A stretch of 64,000 nucleotides of DNA from Archivesica marissinica (Eukaryota > Mollusca > Bivalvia > Venerida > Vesicomyidae), in assembly GCA_014843695.1 (NCBI GenBank), contig CM026390.1:15809802-15873801 (forward strand). Reading direction: 5' to 3'. Of this stretch, positions 10,446 to 22,950 are shown in pieces. The translations under genes were made by a program, and so were the position numbers. The notes under the pieces are model-generated. The model had not been told where the DNA came from. It did no database searches and worked only from the letters and a program-made list of their open reading frames with translations. The stretch's first letter is position 1. Each line of letters starts with the position of its first letter.

Positions 10446-10625
10446 CGCGCACACACACACACACAACGGCGTCGGCGGATTCCGGGATTTCTTCTGGTTG
10501 TCGACCTTGCAGCAAGGGACACACGCATCAGAAGTTGTTGAGGTATGGCTATATCCTGGTTGTCGACCTTGCAGCAAGGGACACACGCTCTAGCATCAGA
10601 AGTTGTTGAGGTATGGCTATATCCT
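10446..10625. repeat. (CA)n run and a ~70-bp tandem duplication
   Basis: A short (CA)n at about 10450-10464 is followed by two copies of a segment with GGTTGTCGACCTTGCAGCAA and AGAAGTTGTTGAGGTATGGC. The second copy has four extra bases (CTAG). Confidence 0.85.
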
Positions 10626-10641
10626 GGAGCGACTTGGAAGG

Positions 10642-10931
10642 CAAAATATGTGTGTGTTTTACGTTTATTTATCGTCGCTACCGGTTGCCCATATGAGCGA
10701 AGAGATTAGTTATTTTAGATTTTGGAGGATAGTGCATGATACAGACAGAGACCAATTCCAGAATCTCCTCTGGTTCTTTTAGATGCACGATGTAAAGCAC
10801 CGACACGAGACCTCGGTTTAACGTCCCATCTGAAAGACTGTTAATTTTATTAGGGTCAGACGGGGGATCGAACCTGCGATCCCTGGATTACCAGTCCAGC
10901 GTGTTACCACTGGGCTATAGATCCGTCTGTA
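10642..10931 (-). mobile_element. SINE family A
   Basis: Reverse-strand tail, body (the block before AGAGATTAG is shortened by about 10 bp), CACCGACACGAGACCTCGG, B box GGGGGATCGAACC and head ending AGATCCGTCTG. Confidence 0.85.
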
Positions 10932-12050
10932 CCAGATATGTAACTGTCGGTGTCTTAATCCCCGTAAGAACTGAAAGTTGCGCATGCGCATAATGGTCTA
11001 TAATGATACATCTTAGAGGCCGTGAGGAATGAGAGACATTCGCTTTATTTTCAATAGTTGTGCTAATTATCAGTATTATGTGACATGTATGAACCTATAG
11101 ATATTTATAAAGTGTGTCTGTGAAGGGGATTTTCCAATTTCTATATAGATTACTCAGGTGTATGCTTTATCCTTGCTTACCGGATACGAATACACGCGGT
11201 CAATTGATGGAACAGCCTACTTTATTGACATAGATCTAGCTAAATGAGGTAAATAATTATATTAGAAATCTACTGTTTGGTTTTATTTTTTTTATTAATT
11301 GAAGCAGTTATCACATTCCATTATTCAGTAATGATGTTAGTGACTTGTTTGTAACGGTTGTCACTGTGTTATCAGTTGTAATTTGACTGTAAATGTTTCG
11401 AAACTCCGAAACCACACACTGGCTCATTTTTCAACCCAATTTAACACAAATCTACATGAGCTTTGTACAGGTAAAATTTTATCCCAAATTAATGTGACAA
11501 TTAACACACATTATGTAATTTTCAGTTTTGTTTAGTACAAATAACTGAATAATGCACACTATTTTAATTTTGTTTACATAGATGATCAAATGACACGGTC
11601 CCTAGAACAGGTTGGAGAACAGTCCAGAACAAGCTATAATAGCTCGATCGAGCAATAATCTAATGAATAGAAACGTTAAAAATCATATATATTTTACCCA
11701 TTTATCCGAAATATCGAACGAGGACGGAAAGTATGCCACTTACATTTTTTGTAGAAATAGACTGTTCTCCAACATATAGAAATACCGAAAGACACCGGAA
11801 AAAAGTATATAACAACAATATAAGAACGAGGCAGCTTGTGCTTAACTATTTATTAAGCTAAATACACCTTATTGACTTAATATCTGCCAATAATGTCAAA
11901 CCCCTTGCGAGGAACTACGCTTGTTTTCCTGGACACGCTTAGCCGACCTGACTGGGCAGTCTTAGCCGACCTAAGCGGTTAACAGTACTAAGCAATGTGT
12001 GTGAGACGCCTACCTCGATGACACTACATATGTGGCCTGACCGAGTATTG
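10932..12050. other. No recognisable gene
   Basis: AT-rich; no motif, splice-site pair or repeat recognised. Its right end runs into dispersed ATATTGACCCCC-type repeat motifs (12060-12160). Confidence 0.4.
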
Positions 12051-12409
12051 AACCTGGTGTATAGAATATTGACCCCCCTCAAAATAATGTCTCTCGGGTT
12101 ATTAGTCGGTCATGGAATATTGACCCCCTTGCGGAACAATTACTCCCCTTGCGAATGGCAATATATAGTGGGAAAATATTAAATTTATTATAATTAAATG
12201 TTAATTAACACTGTTTAAGGCCTAGCAACATTTATTTTGAATCAATGATGTACAGAATAACATAAATATATTGAATATGAAAATATAAGTACACAGATAA
12301 TTTGTCTCTATCAATTTCTAACGATGATATGGTGGGTGCTGTATAACTAGGAGGTTCACATAATGTATATGCATAATATTTACACAGACAAGCATACAAC
12401 AAATAATAA

Positions 12410-12560
12410 CAATGACCCCCACCCCCTATGTATACACTGAACAAGTGAGGGCAGGTCACTTTTCGATGCCATAGAATAATGACCCCTCTATGTGTAGACT
12501 ATACATGTATGAGAGAGAGGGTCACTTTTCGATGCCATGGATTAATGACTACCCTATGAT
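12410..12560. repeat. Dispersed ~60-bp repeat units
   Basis: Two to three units with GAATAATGACCCC and GTCACTTTTCGATGCCAT, the same family as the array at 25490-26475. Confidence 0.65.
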
Positions 12561-12568
12561 TTAGGGTG

Positions 12569-12856
12569 ACAGGTGGACTGTAGTCCAGCGGTTAACTATT
12601 GGACTGGTAATCCAGGGATTGCAGGTTCGATCCCCCGTCTGACATAATAAAATTAACAGTCCCTCAGATGGGACTTGAAACCAAGGTCTCGTGTCGGTGC
12701 TTTACACCGTGCATGTAAAAGAACCAGAGGAGATTCTGGAATGGGTCTCTGTCGGTATCATTGCACTATCCAAAAATGACTAATCTCTTCAGGTGACGTC
12801 GCTCATATGGGCAACTTGTAGCGACAATAAATAAACGTAAAACGCACACACACATC
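12569..12856 (+). mobile_element. SINE family A
   Basis: Head TGTAGTCCAGCGGTTAAC, anticodon stem GGACTGGTAATCC, B box GGTTCGATCCC, body with a 10-bp deletion before AAATGACTAATC, and an AC-rich tail. Confidence 0.85.
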
Positions 12857-12952
12857 AAGTTAAAATGCTAGTTGGATGCTTATTCAGCAGAAATTGATGT
12901 ATATTTCTTTAATAAATTTAATTAATATGTCTGACTAATAAGTTTATTTAAA

Positions 12953-13225
12953 GTCACCCGCATAAATGCATTTGGGCGAGTTTTCTAAGATAATTAAAAT
13001 GCCCATCATCTAAGTGATGGTTTTGCCTATCGCAATTATTATAACTAGATGTTTAGTGGACTATGAGGGCTGCTGTAATCTTGTGCTGTAATCTCAGTGT
13101 GTGTTTGGTTTTCATATCGCCAACTGTCACTCACACAGGACTTTGTGTCAGCGACAGTCAGGGGTAGACCGGGTGAATACAATACCCGGTGCACATATAC
13201 TTCTAAGATGTCTAAGATTGCATAT
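12953..13225 (+). repeat. Dispersed repeat R1, copy 1
   Basis: Shares ordered blocks with 18336-18578: CGCATAAATGCATTTGGGCG, GGGCTGCTGTAATC, CTCAGTGTGTGTT, GGTTTTCATATC, GCGACAGTC, and ACTTCTAAGATG. Similarity is ordered but gapped, so this is an old dispersed family of unknown class. Confidence 0.65.
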
Positions 13226-13840
13226 ATATATATATAAAAATATGTTTACCATTTCTAATACAACGAGAATACCTTGTTACATGTGCAATATCGCGTTATA
13301 CTGTAATACTGTGATCTACATGTCACAAGACAATAAAGTCTTGCACCCATATCCATGGATCCAGTATCCAACATTATGCATTAATGAAGAATTACATAAA
13401 AAGGTGACCTGAAATGATAATTGAAATTTCCTCGAACACCCTAGTATAATTCCAGGGATAAAATATCATTTTTGCAAGAATTTTGAGATATATGTTCATA
13501 TTATCATTCCTCTGCCTCAGGAATGTGTACCGAGTTGACCTTTGTTAGCGTGGGGATCAAAATACAGACCAGAAAGGGTTATTTCAGGTGCGGATCTAGG
13601 GGGTAAGGGGAAATTATAACAGCTTGCAATAAGTATAGTGTTTTAGGATATTTATCCCAAGAAGCACTCACGGGATAGTTTGACTGAGCACATATAATCC
13701 CAAAACAAAAAGTCAGAATTGGAAATCATTGCCCATATATATGTCACAGCATAAGGGCCTCAACTGTGGTAATAATACAGTTATGTAACCGTATTTCATT
13801 GTTTGAAGTCAATATCATATTGATGTTTATAGAAAGGCAT
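13226..13840. other. No recognisable gene
   Basis: A short AT microsatellite lies at about 13223-13240; otherwise nothing recognised. Confidence 0.4.
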
Positions 13841-16310
13841 AAACATTCTGTGGATATTAGATAAATGATCATAAAAACTAGGTTATGTATGCATGACACA
13901 TGTGGTATAATAAATCAGATTTCTCACTTTATATGGAGAAAATCTCAAAGGGCATTTTCTTCGAAATTTTACCAACCTCACTCTAGTTTGTTTAATTATG
14001 TATATAATATTTTATTATGTATACATGGGGATTTTTATCCCTTTATACGTTTCAATCTTTTGTGTAATTGACCAAAAACTGAACAAAAACACTACGTTTT
14101 GACATTACACATATGTCATAGCATTAGGGCCTCAACTGTGGTAATAATACAGTTAGAGTATCCTTATTTGATTATTTGAAGTCAATATCATGTTGATGTT
14201 TATAGAAAAGCATAAACATTCTGTGGATATTAGATAAATGATCATAAAAACTAGGTTATGTATGCATATAATCCCAAAAAGTCAGAATTGGACAACATTC
14301 CATATGTCATAGCATAAGGGCCTCAACTGTGGTAATAATACAGTTAGGTATCCTTATTTGATTATTTGAAGTCAATATCATATTGGTGTTTATAGAAAGG
14401 CATAAACATTCTGGTGATATTAGATAAATGATCATAAAAACTAGGTTATGGTGTATGCATGACACATGTGGTATAATAAATCAGATTTCTCACTTTAAAT
14501 GGCAACAATCTCAAAGGGCATTTTCTTGGAAATTTTACCAACCTCACTCTAGTTTGTTTAATTATGTATATAATATTTTATTATGTATACATGGGGATTT
14601 TTTTTATCCCTTTATACTTTCAATCTTTTGTGTAATTGACCAAAAACTGAACATTACACATATGTCATAGCATATGGGCCTCAATTATGATCCTACTATA
14701 ATCAGGCTACCTTAATTGATAAGTTTGGGTCAATAACATGTTAATGCTTCTGAAAAATATACAAATAATCTGGATAAATCAGAAAATTTGAGAAAATACT
14801 GGGTTCAAAATTGTACTAAATATTTGTTTTTGAAGAAATCTCTATGTTTGGTCAGTTTTGATAAGGGATATTCAAATTTCTATTATCATGATCTGGTCAG
14901 GATAACCAGGGACAGGTACACTAAGTGTACCATCCTATTAGGTACATAGAACACCCAATAGGTAGAGAGTATTCCTCGCCTCGGACTAGCCCAAATGAGA
15001 AGGTCGAAAACCGCAGCCCCTGGCATCCCGATACAATTGATCATTGGTTTGGTACCTAGCCTGGCTGTACTTATCAATTGTTCTGCGTATCATATTGATG
15101 TTTATAGAAAGGCATAAACATTCTGTGGATATTAGATAAATGATCATAAAAACTAGGTTATGTATGCATATAATCCCAAAAAGTCAGAATTGGACAACAT
15201 TGCCCATATGTCATAGCATAAGGGCCTCAACTGTGGTAATAATACAGTTAGGTATCCTTATTTGATTATTTGAAGTCAATATCATATTGGTGTTTATGGA
15301 AAAGCATAAACATTCTGTGGATATTAGATAAATGATCATATAAACTAGGTTATGTATGCATATAATCCCAAAAAGTTAGAATTGGACAACATTGCCCATA
15401 TGTCACAGCATAAGGGCCTCAACTGTGGTAATAATACAGTTATGTAACCGTATTTAATTGTTTGAAGTCCATATCATATTGATGTTTATAGAAAGGCATA
15501 AACATTCAGGTGATATTAGATAAATGATCATAAAAACTAGGTTATGGTGTATGCATGACACATGTGGTATAATAAATCAGATTTCTCACTTTATATGGCA
15601 ACAATCTCAAAGGGCATTTTCTTGGAAGTTTTACCAACCTCACTCTAGTTTGTTTAATTATGTATATAATATTTTATTATGTATACATGGAGATTTTTTT
15701 ATCCCTTTATACTTTCAATCTTTTGTGTAATTGACCAAAAACTGAACAAACACACTATGTTTTGACATTACACATGGGGCCTCAATTATGATCCTACTAT
15801 AATCAGGCTACCTTAATTGATAATTATTGGTCAATAACATGTTATTGCTTCTGAAAAATATATAAATAATCTGGATAAATCAGATAATTTGAGAAAATAC
15901 TGGGTTCAAAATTGTGCTAAATATTTGTTTTGGAAGAAATCTCTGTTTGGTCAGTTGTGATAAGGGATATTCAAATTTCTATTATCATGATCTGGTCAGG
16001 ATAACCAGGGACAGGTACACTAAGTGTACCATCCTATTAGGTACATAGAACACCCAATAGGTAGAGAGTATTCCTCGCCTCGGACTAGCCCAAATGAGAA
16101 GGTCGAAAACCGCAGCCCCTGGCATCCCGATACAATTGATCATTGGTTTGGTACCTAGCCTGGCTGTACTTATCAATTGTTCTGCGTGCTATCTTACCTA
16201 CTACTCTGGGTGGATTGGACCAGGGGCTCTGGATTTCACCTGGTCTGACTCAGACAATATTATTCCCATATATATGATTAAATCTATTAGTTTAGGGCAG
16301 ATTTTATGAA
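13841..16310. repeat. Nested tandem duplication (about 1.1 kb unit with smaller internal copies)
   Basis: The block around GATCATAAAAACTAGGTTAT recurs near 13870, 14240, 14430, 15140, 15335 and 15525. The longer block ending in ATTTTATTATGTATACATGG recurs near 13865, 14430 and 15525. A 192-bp stretch at 14886-15077 is repeated at 15985-16176, an offset of 1099 bp. Mirrored open frames in both copies are by-products of the duplication; I recognise no domain in them. Confidence 0.85.
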
Positions 16311-16829
16311 GAGATGAACAAATGTTTGTCTCCTACATATTTGGTCACAGTGGGGAGAGGCGATATTAATACAAAAATAGGGGGGTCATATAAGTAATTA
16401 CTAATATTACTGAAACTATTGTACTAACTGATAAGTAGTTATTTATTTTCATAATATATTAACGTGGCTGTGTGGACAGAGGCATAAGCGTGGGATCTGT
16501 CCGAAGGGTTCTATTAGCGGGGGTATTGATATATATAAAAATAATTATTTCCAGGTCGTTGTAAATTTTCCCAAATTTATATTGATTTAAGTTATAGTGA
16601 TGACTGTAGCCCTAAAAGAGCCCTAAGATGAAATTTAAGTAAACTCTTTCACCTGGGGTCAAAAATCTCCCACTCAAATGATGAGAAACCGGCAATAAAA
16701 TTGCTTTTCGGAAAGGACTCTAGTGAGGCTAGTTTCTGCACTACTAACTGGTTTATTGATCTACTAACAAGCTGCAAAAGTATAGGAACTTGTGTCTGAG
16801 CCAGCCATAACTGCACAGGTCCTCTATAT
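16311..16829. other. No recognisable gene
   Basis: No supported feature. Confidence 0.35.
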
Positions 16830-17655
16830 TTTGTCGGACATCTGACAGTCTAAGATGTAGGTCTCCAGAGCTTTGTATACTGATGTTTGGGCAGCCTTTC
16901 TAGGGTTGAGGACATTCTCAAGATTGCAACAGCAGCCCGCAGATCAGCTCGATGAGTCCCGTGCACACTACAGTCTAGCGGAAAATGTTCGGTGGTGTAC
17001 TTCACCCGACATGTGGGACAAACCGGATCCAATTTAAGTATATGTTGTCCATCATTACCAGGCAACAGATTTGTCCCCAGTCTCAGTCTACTAATGCACT
17101 TATCTATTTTTATAGAATGGGAATATTAGGCACCGGTCAACTGAGCCCCACAGAGCTCAACTTATTGGTTTGTTTAAAAGGCCTATTATATAAAGTTTGG
17201 CTCCAACGGGTAATTGTTTCAGCTCTGATAAATGAGTAGATCTCCATGGGTGCGAGCTTCACATTATTTTCTACATTTGTATGCTCCAGGCCCGACTTGG
17301 CTGCCCTGTCAGCCAGCTCATTTCCAGTGATACCTATATGTGCACTGCTGCACACCATGCTATGGTAACCTGAAGGTCCAAGTTCAAACCCTCATTATGT
17401 ACTTTACCTATGTCTTTGATTAGATCTGGTCTAGACTTACTATTCCTTGATTGTAATGAGACCAATAAGTGATGAAAGTGAGTCAGATAATATCACATTT
17501 TTCGGTGAATTATTATCTACTATCCAGCAACTTTCTACATATTCACATTGTAGGGATGGCATGACTACAGCTGCAGCTTTGTCAGAATCGGGGCATTTTG
17601 ATCCATCTGTATAATTATATTTTGAGGTGATTGCTGTAGTTTTCCTCAATATGAC
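16830..17655 (-). mobile_element. Decayed non-LTR retrotransposon fragment: RNase H plus zinc knuckle
   Basis: Read right to left, three frame-shifted pieces follow the order of a LINE ORF2 C-terminus. At about 17610 there is a YTDGSK RNase H motif and then LSDSLSSL. At about 17330 comes HIGITGNELADRAAK, the typical C-terminal RNase H helix. At about 17010 comes a CX2CX7HX4C zinc knuckle (CPTC...EHFPLDC). RNase H plus CCHC tails are typical of the I-like group of LINEs. At least two frame breaks separate the blocks, so it is dead. The reverse transcriptase part is not present. Confidence 0.8.
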
Positions 17656-17874
17656 ATTGTACTTCCAATCTGGCGAGGTGACCCAGATCGGATTTCTTCA
17701 CTTTGCTCGATATTGTAATATCTATCACTGGATCTCAGGTAACTACCGGTAGCATCCAGTGCGGTGCCAGGTCCGCTGGTCCGGTCTGAAGTCTGCTACC
17801 TGAACACCCTTGAGGCCGTGTGCCACCACAAGTTCTGACTATTGTGGACCAAATTAAGCCTTATACTGTTTGCC

Positions 17875-17985
17875 ACAGGTGTGAAAAGCAATAAAACCTT
17901 ATTTTTAGGGATCTGCAACCATCAGTGACACTTCCTGTGTTCCCAATACACTGGTTACATGTTTTATATCATTTATAATAAGTTC
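17875..17985 (+). repeat. Dispersed repeat R2
   Basis: Contains AAAGCAATAAAACCTTATT, GTGACACTTCCTGTG and TGTTCCCAATACACTGG. The latter blocks recur at 25338-25390, and the whole order recurs inverted at 26546-26610. These are probably ends of a TIR-bearing element. Confidence 0.6.
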
Positions 17986-17996
17986 TCAGGTTCTGA

Positions 17997-18147
17997 ATCC
18001 CCCATCTGACCCTAATAAAATTAACAGTCTTTCAGATGTGATGATAAACCGAGGTCTCGTGTCGTTGTTTTACACCGTGCACGTAAAAGAAACAGAGCAG
18101 ACGCTGGAATGGGTCTCTGTCTGTATCATTGAACTATCCTCCAAAAA
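17997..18147 (+). mobile_element. SINE family A, internal fragment
   Basis: From CCCCCATCTGACCCTAATAA (end of head) to TATCCTCCAAAAA. Both the tRNA-like head and the 3' tail are missing. Confidence 0.75.
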
Positions 18148-18335
18148 TAAAGTGGCATTTAAATACCTGCCACAGTAGTCTCTGTCTTCTTTTGGCTACC
18201 AATTGTATGCTCTGGGGCAGATTCTGCAAATATAATAAGGTAAAAGTAAATTTCCCTATCAAAAAATTTACATCATATTCCACAGATGTGGAAATCACCG
18301 ACACTCAAACTCACTATATAAATTTGTTTAAAATC

Positions 18336-18578
18336 TCCACCGCATAAATGCATTTGGGCGACTAAATTTTCTAAGATGTTTAAATAAACAAGTGTTGACT
18401 TTGACATTATTATGATTAGATGGGGCTATGTGGGCTGCTGTATTCTCAGTGTGTGTTCGGTTTTCATATCTCCGACAGTCATTCACACAAGAATGTGTGC
18501 GAGCGACAGTCTGGATTAGACAAGGTGAATATAATACCAGGTGCATTTTCACTTCTAAGATGCCTAAGATTGCATTTA
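18336..18578 (+). repeat. Dispersed repeat R1, copy 2
   Basis: Second copy of the family described at 12953-13225, with the CGCATAAATGCATTTGGGCG block intact. Confidence 0.65.
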
Positions 18579-18785
18579 CAAGTACAAATATATAAATAAG
18601 TATAGTACTATTTCTACTACAGTTATGTTATATGTACTATGTTTTGATGTTTGATCCCGAGTACATATAATTATAAACGGTCATACAGATATATAATAAT
18701 TATGGAAAATTGTAATTTTGTTCACATATTACATTTATAAATTCAGTCTACTATGTCGTGTGGTCACCTTATTGTAACATAGTTA

Positions 18786-18924
18786 AGAGTGACTGGGAGT
18801 TAAATGATCGCAAGTCCGATCCCTGTCTGATCCTAATAAAATTAGCAGTCTTTAAGTTGGGACTTTAAACCAAGGTCTTGTGTTAGTGCTTTACACCGTG
18901 CACGTAAAAGAACCAGAGGAGATT
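18786..18924 (+). mobile_element. SINE family A fragment
   Basis: Decayed anticodon/B-box region (GATCGCAAGTCCGATCC), body to AACCAGAGGAGATTA. It is joined directly to a reverse-strand family C copy. Confidence 0.7.
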
Positions 18925-19200
18925 AGTTTATACAAATTTATTTTTGCTCGATAGCGAAATAAGTTCTTACAACTTATATTAATCACTCTCGAAACCTCAT
19001 TCCTGATGGAATCCATCGCCATGAAGGAGAGAGAAGGCAACGTGGAATTTAAATGCCTTGCCTAATGTACCAGAGAGGCTCAAACTCCGGACTTTTTGCA
19101 CCTGAAGCGAACGCGCATCTACTGCACTAGCACAACTTCCACGACTTCGAGGAAATTGTAGAATGGGTCTCGCGACGATAAATAAACGTAAAAACACATT
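18925..19200 (-). mobile_element. SINE family C, with a family A tail scrap
   Basis: Reverse-strand family C from tail TATACAAATTTATTTTTGC to head around GCACTAGCACAACTTCCACG (about 19143). A forward family A scrap (GAATGGGTCTC, GCGACGATAAATAAACG) at 19150-19197 shows that the C element sits inside a broken family A copy (18786-18924 plus this tail). Confidence 0.75.
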
Positions 19201-19666
19201 AAAGTTGTAGTTCCAATTAATAAATTGAGCACAAAAGGTACACTGGTGCTTGCTGCGTCTGATGGCATGCCCCATACAATTGTAAATCCTAGAAAGTTGA
19301 TTGTGATGATACCCAGTCTAAAATTGCTATATATACGGATATGAAATGTCAATGCTCACATTGACAACACAAATATATATTATATATAAAATTATGATAG
19401 TGTGGTGCCTTATAGTTGCTGCGCTCCAGCTATTTAAATTGTATACATACCATCAGTTTTTGTGTGTACTTGGGTAGATGCCTCAGAATCAGATGAACCA
19501 TGGTCTTCAATCACTGAAAAGTACAATATAAACTCCAACCATCCAATCGTGTACAGACTCCTCAATCTTGTTAATTATATTAACTTACATGACTGTAAAT
19601 GACAATTGACACCAAATAATATACTTTGTCTCATTTGTTTAGGTTCAAAATATTTTTTTCCCCTTT

Positions 19667-20095
19667 TAACCCTTTCCCTCATAGAAGCACCTCTTGACGC
19701 CATTACCAATACGACATAGATTGACAATGTAGTAGCCAAACCAATGTTCATTAACCCTTTCCCTCATAGAAGCACCTCTTGACGCCATTACCAATACGAC
19801 ATACATTGACAATGTAGTAGCCAAACCAATGTTCATAATAAAGGCCAGAATCTCATGTAGTCCAAGTAATATCTATGGAGATGGGATAGATATGGCGACT
19901 GCTTATCCACTGCATGCTAGCTAAATGGCTGTCATTTGTATGGAGATATTATAGTATATTAACCTAAATCTCTATGTAGTCCCTGTAATATATATGGAGG
20001 TGGGATAGATATGGCGACTACTTATCCACTGCATGATAGCTAGATGGATGTCGTTTGTATGGAGATATATAGTATATTAACATAAATCTTTATTA
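19667..20095. repeat. Two adjacent tandem duplications (85 bp and about 120 bp units)
   Basis: First pair: CCCTTTCCCTCATAGAAGC at about 19671 and 19756, 85 bp apart with one visible difference. Second pair: GGGATAGATATGGCGACT near 19883 and 20003. Confidence 0.85.
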
Positions 20096-21295
20096 AGGAA
20101 AGGGTTGAGGTACAAAATATCTTGTTTGTCAACTATTTATCATTAATGCATTTAGCAGCTCATATTGTTACACTCACGATACAAAACAGTTTCTACTATT
20201 ATTATTAAAATGGCTCCTTCAATGTCACTAATGTACCATTATATTAATTTTAGAACTGATTAGGTTCCTCTGTAAACATAAAATATAAGAAACCAAAAAT
20301 GTAACATTGTTTTAACATAATAAACAACAAGTTAAACAACATCAACCAACTGCTTTGTATTATTCTCAAGTGTACTTGTAAGTATTGAATGCAAGTTACA
20401 GCATTTTCATTTTTTAGTTTAGTGGTTGGATGATAGTGTAATGTGGTTCTATAATGATGACCATAGTATTAATTCTACATGCCACATGAATAACGATATG
20501 ACGATTGTATACATTATTGAAGTTGAACATTACAGCATTACTTGTTTTCTGTATGTAATTATGTTCTGTTATATCTGTTATTCTATGTACATTGTAAATG
20601 ATTGCTCTCCTCAAGATAGGGAATCTCAGTATAGTAGTAGTTTTTATTTCATCAAATACAAACAAACATTATAACATATGAAGTATGTCAAAAATGACCC
20701 ATGATCAAATATGGTATACTAGTACAGTGTATTTCGGCGGTGGTCTTAATAGTTAAACAAGTACAACTTAATAATGATACTACCGTGTTCGCCGGAGATG
20801 TTAAACCTGGAAATATATTACATATTTCAAGAATACGTAAATTGAGAAATATTTACATATAACTAAGAATATGAATACCGAACAAGGACAAATGCACACC
20901 AGTAAATTCATGCTACACTGGAAACAGCTAGTTTGTTAATAATATCCTATTTTATACCCTATGATACAGTCGTAGATCGTTGATCATATGCACAGTCTAT
21001 GTATATGTTTATACCCACAGTATTATATAACTTAATTAGTCATGTTGCTACATATGTATCCTGACACTAATAAAAAGTAATTGTTGTTGATATATAGACT
21101 ACGGTATAGTTACTGTATAGTTACAAAAAGCTTTGAGAAAAACTGTTTTAGTTCTATTCGAGTAAAATACTTTAACAGTAAAAACAATTTTTAATGTGAA
21201 CTCCCTAGAATGTTCTGGACAGTGTGTTCTTACAATTAAAAATAGAACCTGTAGATAGCCGATGTCAAACAAGAGAGAAATCCAATAAGCTTATA
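20096..21295. other. No recognisable gene
   Basis: The short open frames at 20414-20674 overlap on opposite strands and show no motif. AT-rich. Confidence 0.35.
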
Positions 21296-21395
21296 GCAAG
21301 TGTGTTTTATGTTTATTTATCGTAGCTACCGGTTGCCCATATGAGCATCCTGAAGAGAATAGTCATATTAGATTGTTGGAGGATAGTACAATGAT

Positions 21396-21606
21396 GGCGA
21401 ACAGACTATGCCCCCCCCCGTGGAAAATCAAATCACAGGGCTGAGTCAGCCTGACAATACCCCCTCCCCCCGGACATTTTGTTTGACCGTAGTTATTTTT
21501 GGGCTTTGATCATGTTAATTGTTTGGCTAATTGATGATTTGATTATTGCTTCTTTTAACTTCACTAAAACGTGGGGATATTGTCCGGGGGGTATTATCCT
21601 ACACCC
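21396..21606. mobile_element. 211-bp insertion with 8-bp target-site duplication
   Basis: Bounded by ACAATGAT at 21388-21395 and 21607-21614. It contains an imperfect inverted repeat with C-runs (AATACCCCC...CCGGACA near 21457-21480 and TTGTCCGGGGGGTATT near 21580-21595). The TSD length fits a hAT-like non-autonomous transposon, but no canonical CAGGG end is visible, so the class is uncertain. Confidence 0.65.
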
Positions 21607-21623
21607 ACAATGATACAGACAGA

Positions 21624-21861
21624 AGACCGCCTCCGTGGTCGAGTGGTTAAGGTCGCTGACTTGTATATCACTGTAATCTATCATCTCTGATGGCCACGGG
21701 TTCGAGCCCCGCTCAGACCGTGTCTCATTTATATGAAAAAGTTGGCAGTTTCTTACGGAGGTTGGTGCACCAAGTACTGGTTAACCGCTGGAGCCTGCCC
21801 AGGAAAGATGTTGGTAGGGAAACCGGTAGCGACGTTAAATAAACTTAAATTAAAAAACGTT
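21624..21861 (+). mobile_element. Chimeric SINE: family D head and body with family A 3' tail
   Basis: The class II tRNA-like head GTGGTCGAGTGGTTAAGG and B box GGGTTCGAGCC are followed by the family D body through CTGCCCAGGAAAGATG. Near 21820 the sequence switches to the family A end AAACCGGTAGCGACG plus TTAAATAAAC. A 9-bp target-site duplication ACAGACAGA (21615-21623, 21862-21870) encloses the whole chimera, so it moved as one unit. Confidence 0.82.
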
Positions 21862-22227
21862 ACAGACAGAGACCCAATCCAGAGTCTCCTCTGGTTATTT
21901 GACGTGCACAGTGTAAAGCACCGACACAGGACATCGGATTAAAGTCCCAACTGAAAGACTGTTAATTTTATTATTGGTTGTAAATTATGTTATATAATGT
22001 CGAATATATGTTCAAAACAAACATGTGTTACACTGATCATGCATCCATTGTAGGAATATCACTTTCATATTTATCAGCAACTTTACCTGAAACGGTGCAT
22101 TTATTTGTGAATTTGCTATTCATTAAAATGGAATTACAAGAGACATAATTCAGAATATCACAGTATTCAATCACTATCACATTGATATTATTACAATAAG
22201 AAAAAAAAAATAATGGATGGAAAGTGG

Positions 22228-22478
22228 AAGTCGTGATTGTGTAATGGTTACGAGTGCGTTCGCTTCATGTGCAAATGCGTGGAGTTCAAACCCTGCTGGA
22301 GCCATTATGATTGTGCCCCTAATCCCCTATGCAAGGCATTTAAATTCCACGTTGCCCTCTCTCCCTCGTGGTGGTGGATTCCATCAGGAATGAGGTCTCA
22401 AGAGTGATTTATATAAGTTGTAAGAACTTGTTTCACAATCGAGAGCTAAAATAAATTGGTATAAACTAAATAATAGAA
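22228..22478 (+). mobile_element. SINE family C
   Basis: Head GGAAGTCGTGATTGTGTAAT, B box GGAGTTCAAACC (two changes from consensus), full body, tail TTGGTATAAACTAAA. Confidence 0.8.
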
Positions 22479-22950
22479 AACAAACATTAATATTTACACG
22501 GTAAACCCGACGAGTAGTAGCTACGTGTAATTGGCAAATAAAAACAATTCAAATAACATTATGACTCACAATACCAGCAACTAAAAATATTTTAAGGGAA
22601 CAGTTCTCGATCAGATAGGAGGTGAATATCAACTATTTCCTAGGATGCATAAAAATATAACACATTATTAGAATCATTAATTACATAGATAAAAAGAATG
22701 TCTTTGTAATATTGTAAAACAGGTCTTGGCACAATTAACATCCAAAAAAATTAGGTTATTAAAAAAACTGTTTCCTTTGGGGCCCTTGACATGCATATTT
22801 CTACATAATTATATGGTGCACCATTCACAGGGTTGTGTATGTCTGTTTCCTGTTTCAAACAGCTGTCAAAACATGTGTCCCCAATCAGTAACTTGTATAT
22901 TGTTGTAAGTCAAATACACAGGTCATTCAAAGCTTTGAAACATAATATGT
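22479..22950. other. No recognisable gene
   Basis: No supported feature. Confidence 0.35.

Larger units (their letters stand above)
21296..21979 (-). mobile_element. SINE family A split by two nested insertions
   Basis: The 3' half of a reverse-strand family A copy is at 21299-21395, ten central bases are near 21607-21623, and the 5' part is at 21862-21978. The intact family reads GTGCAATGATACAGACAGAG across the join. Insertion 1 (21396-21606) duplicates ACAATGAT and insertion 2 (21624-21861) duplicates ACAGACAGA. Confidence 0.85.

Noticed and set aside
14886..16176. Identical 63-codon minus-strand frames at 14886-15077 and 15985-16176
   Set aside because: The identity follows from the 1.1-kb duplication; no domain is recognised and the start context is not supported.
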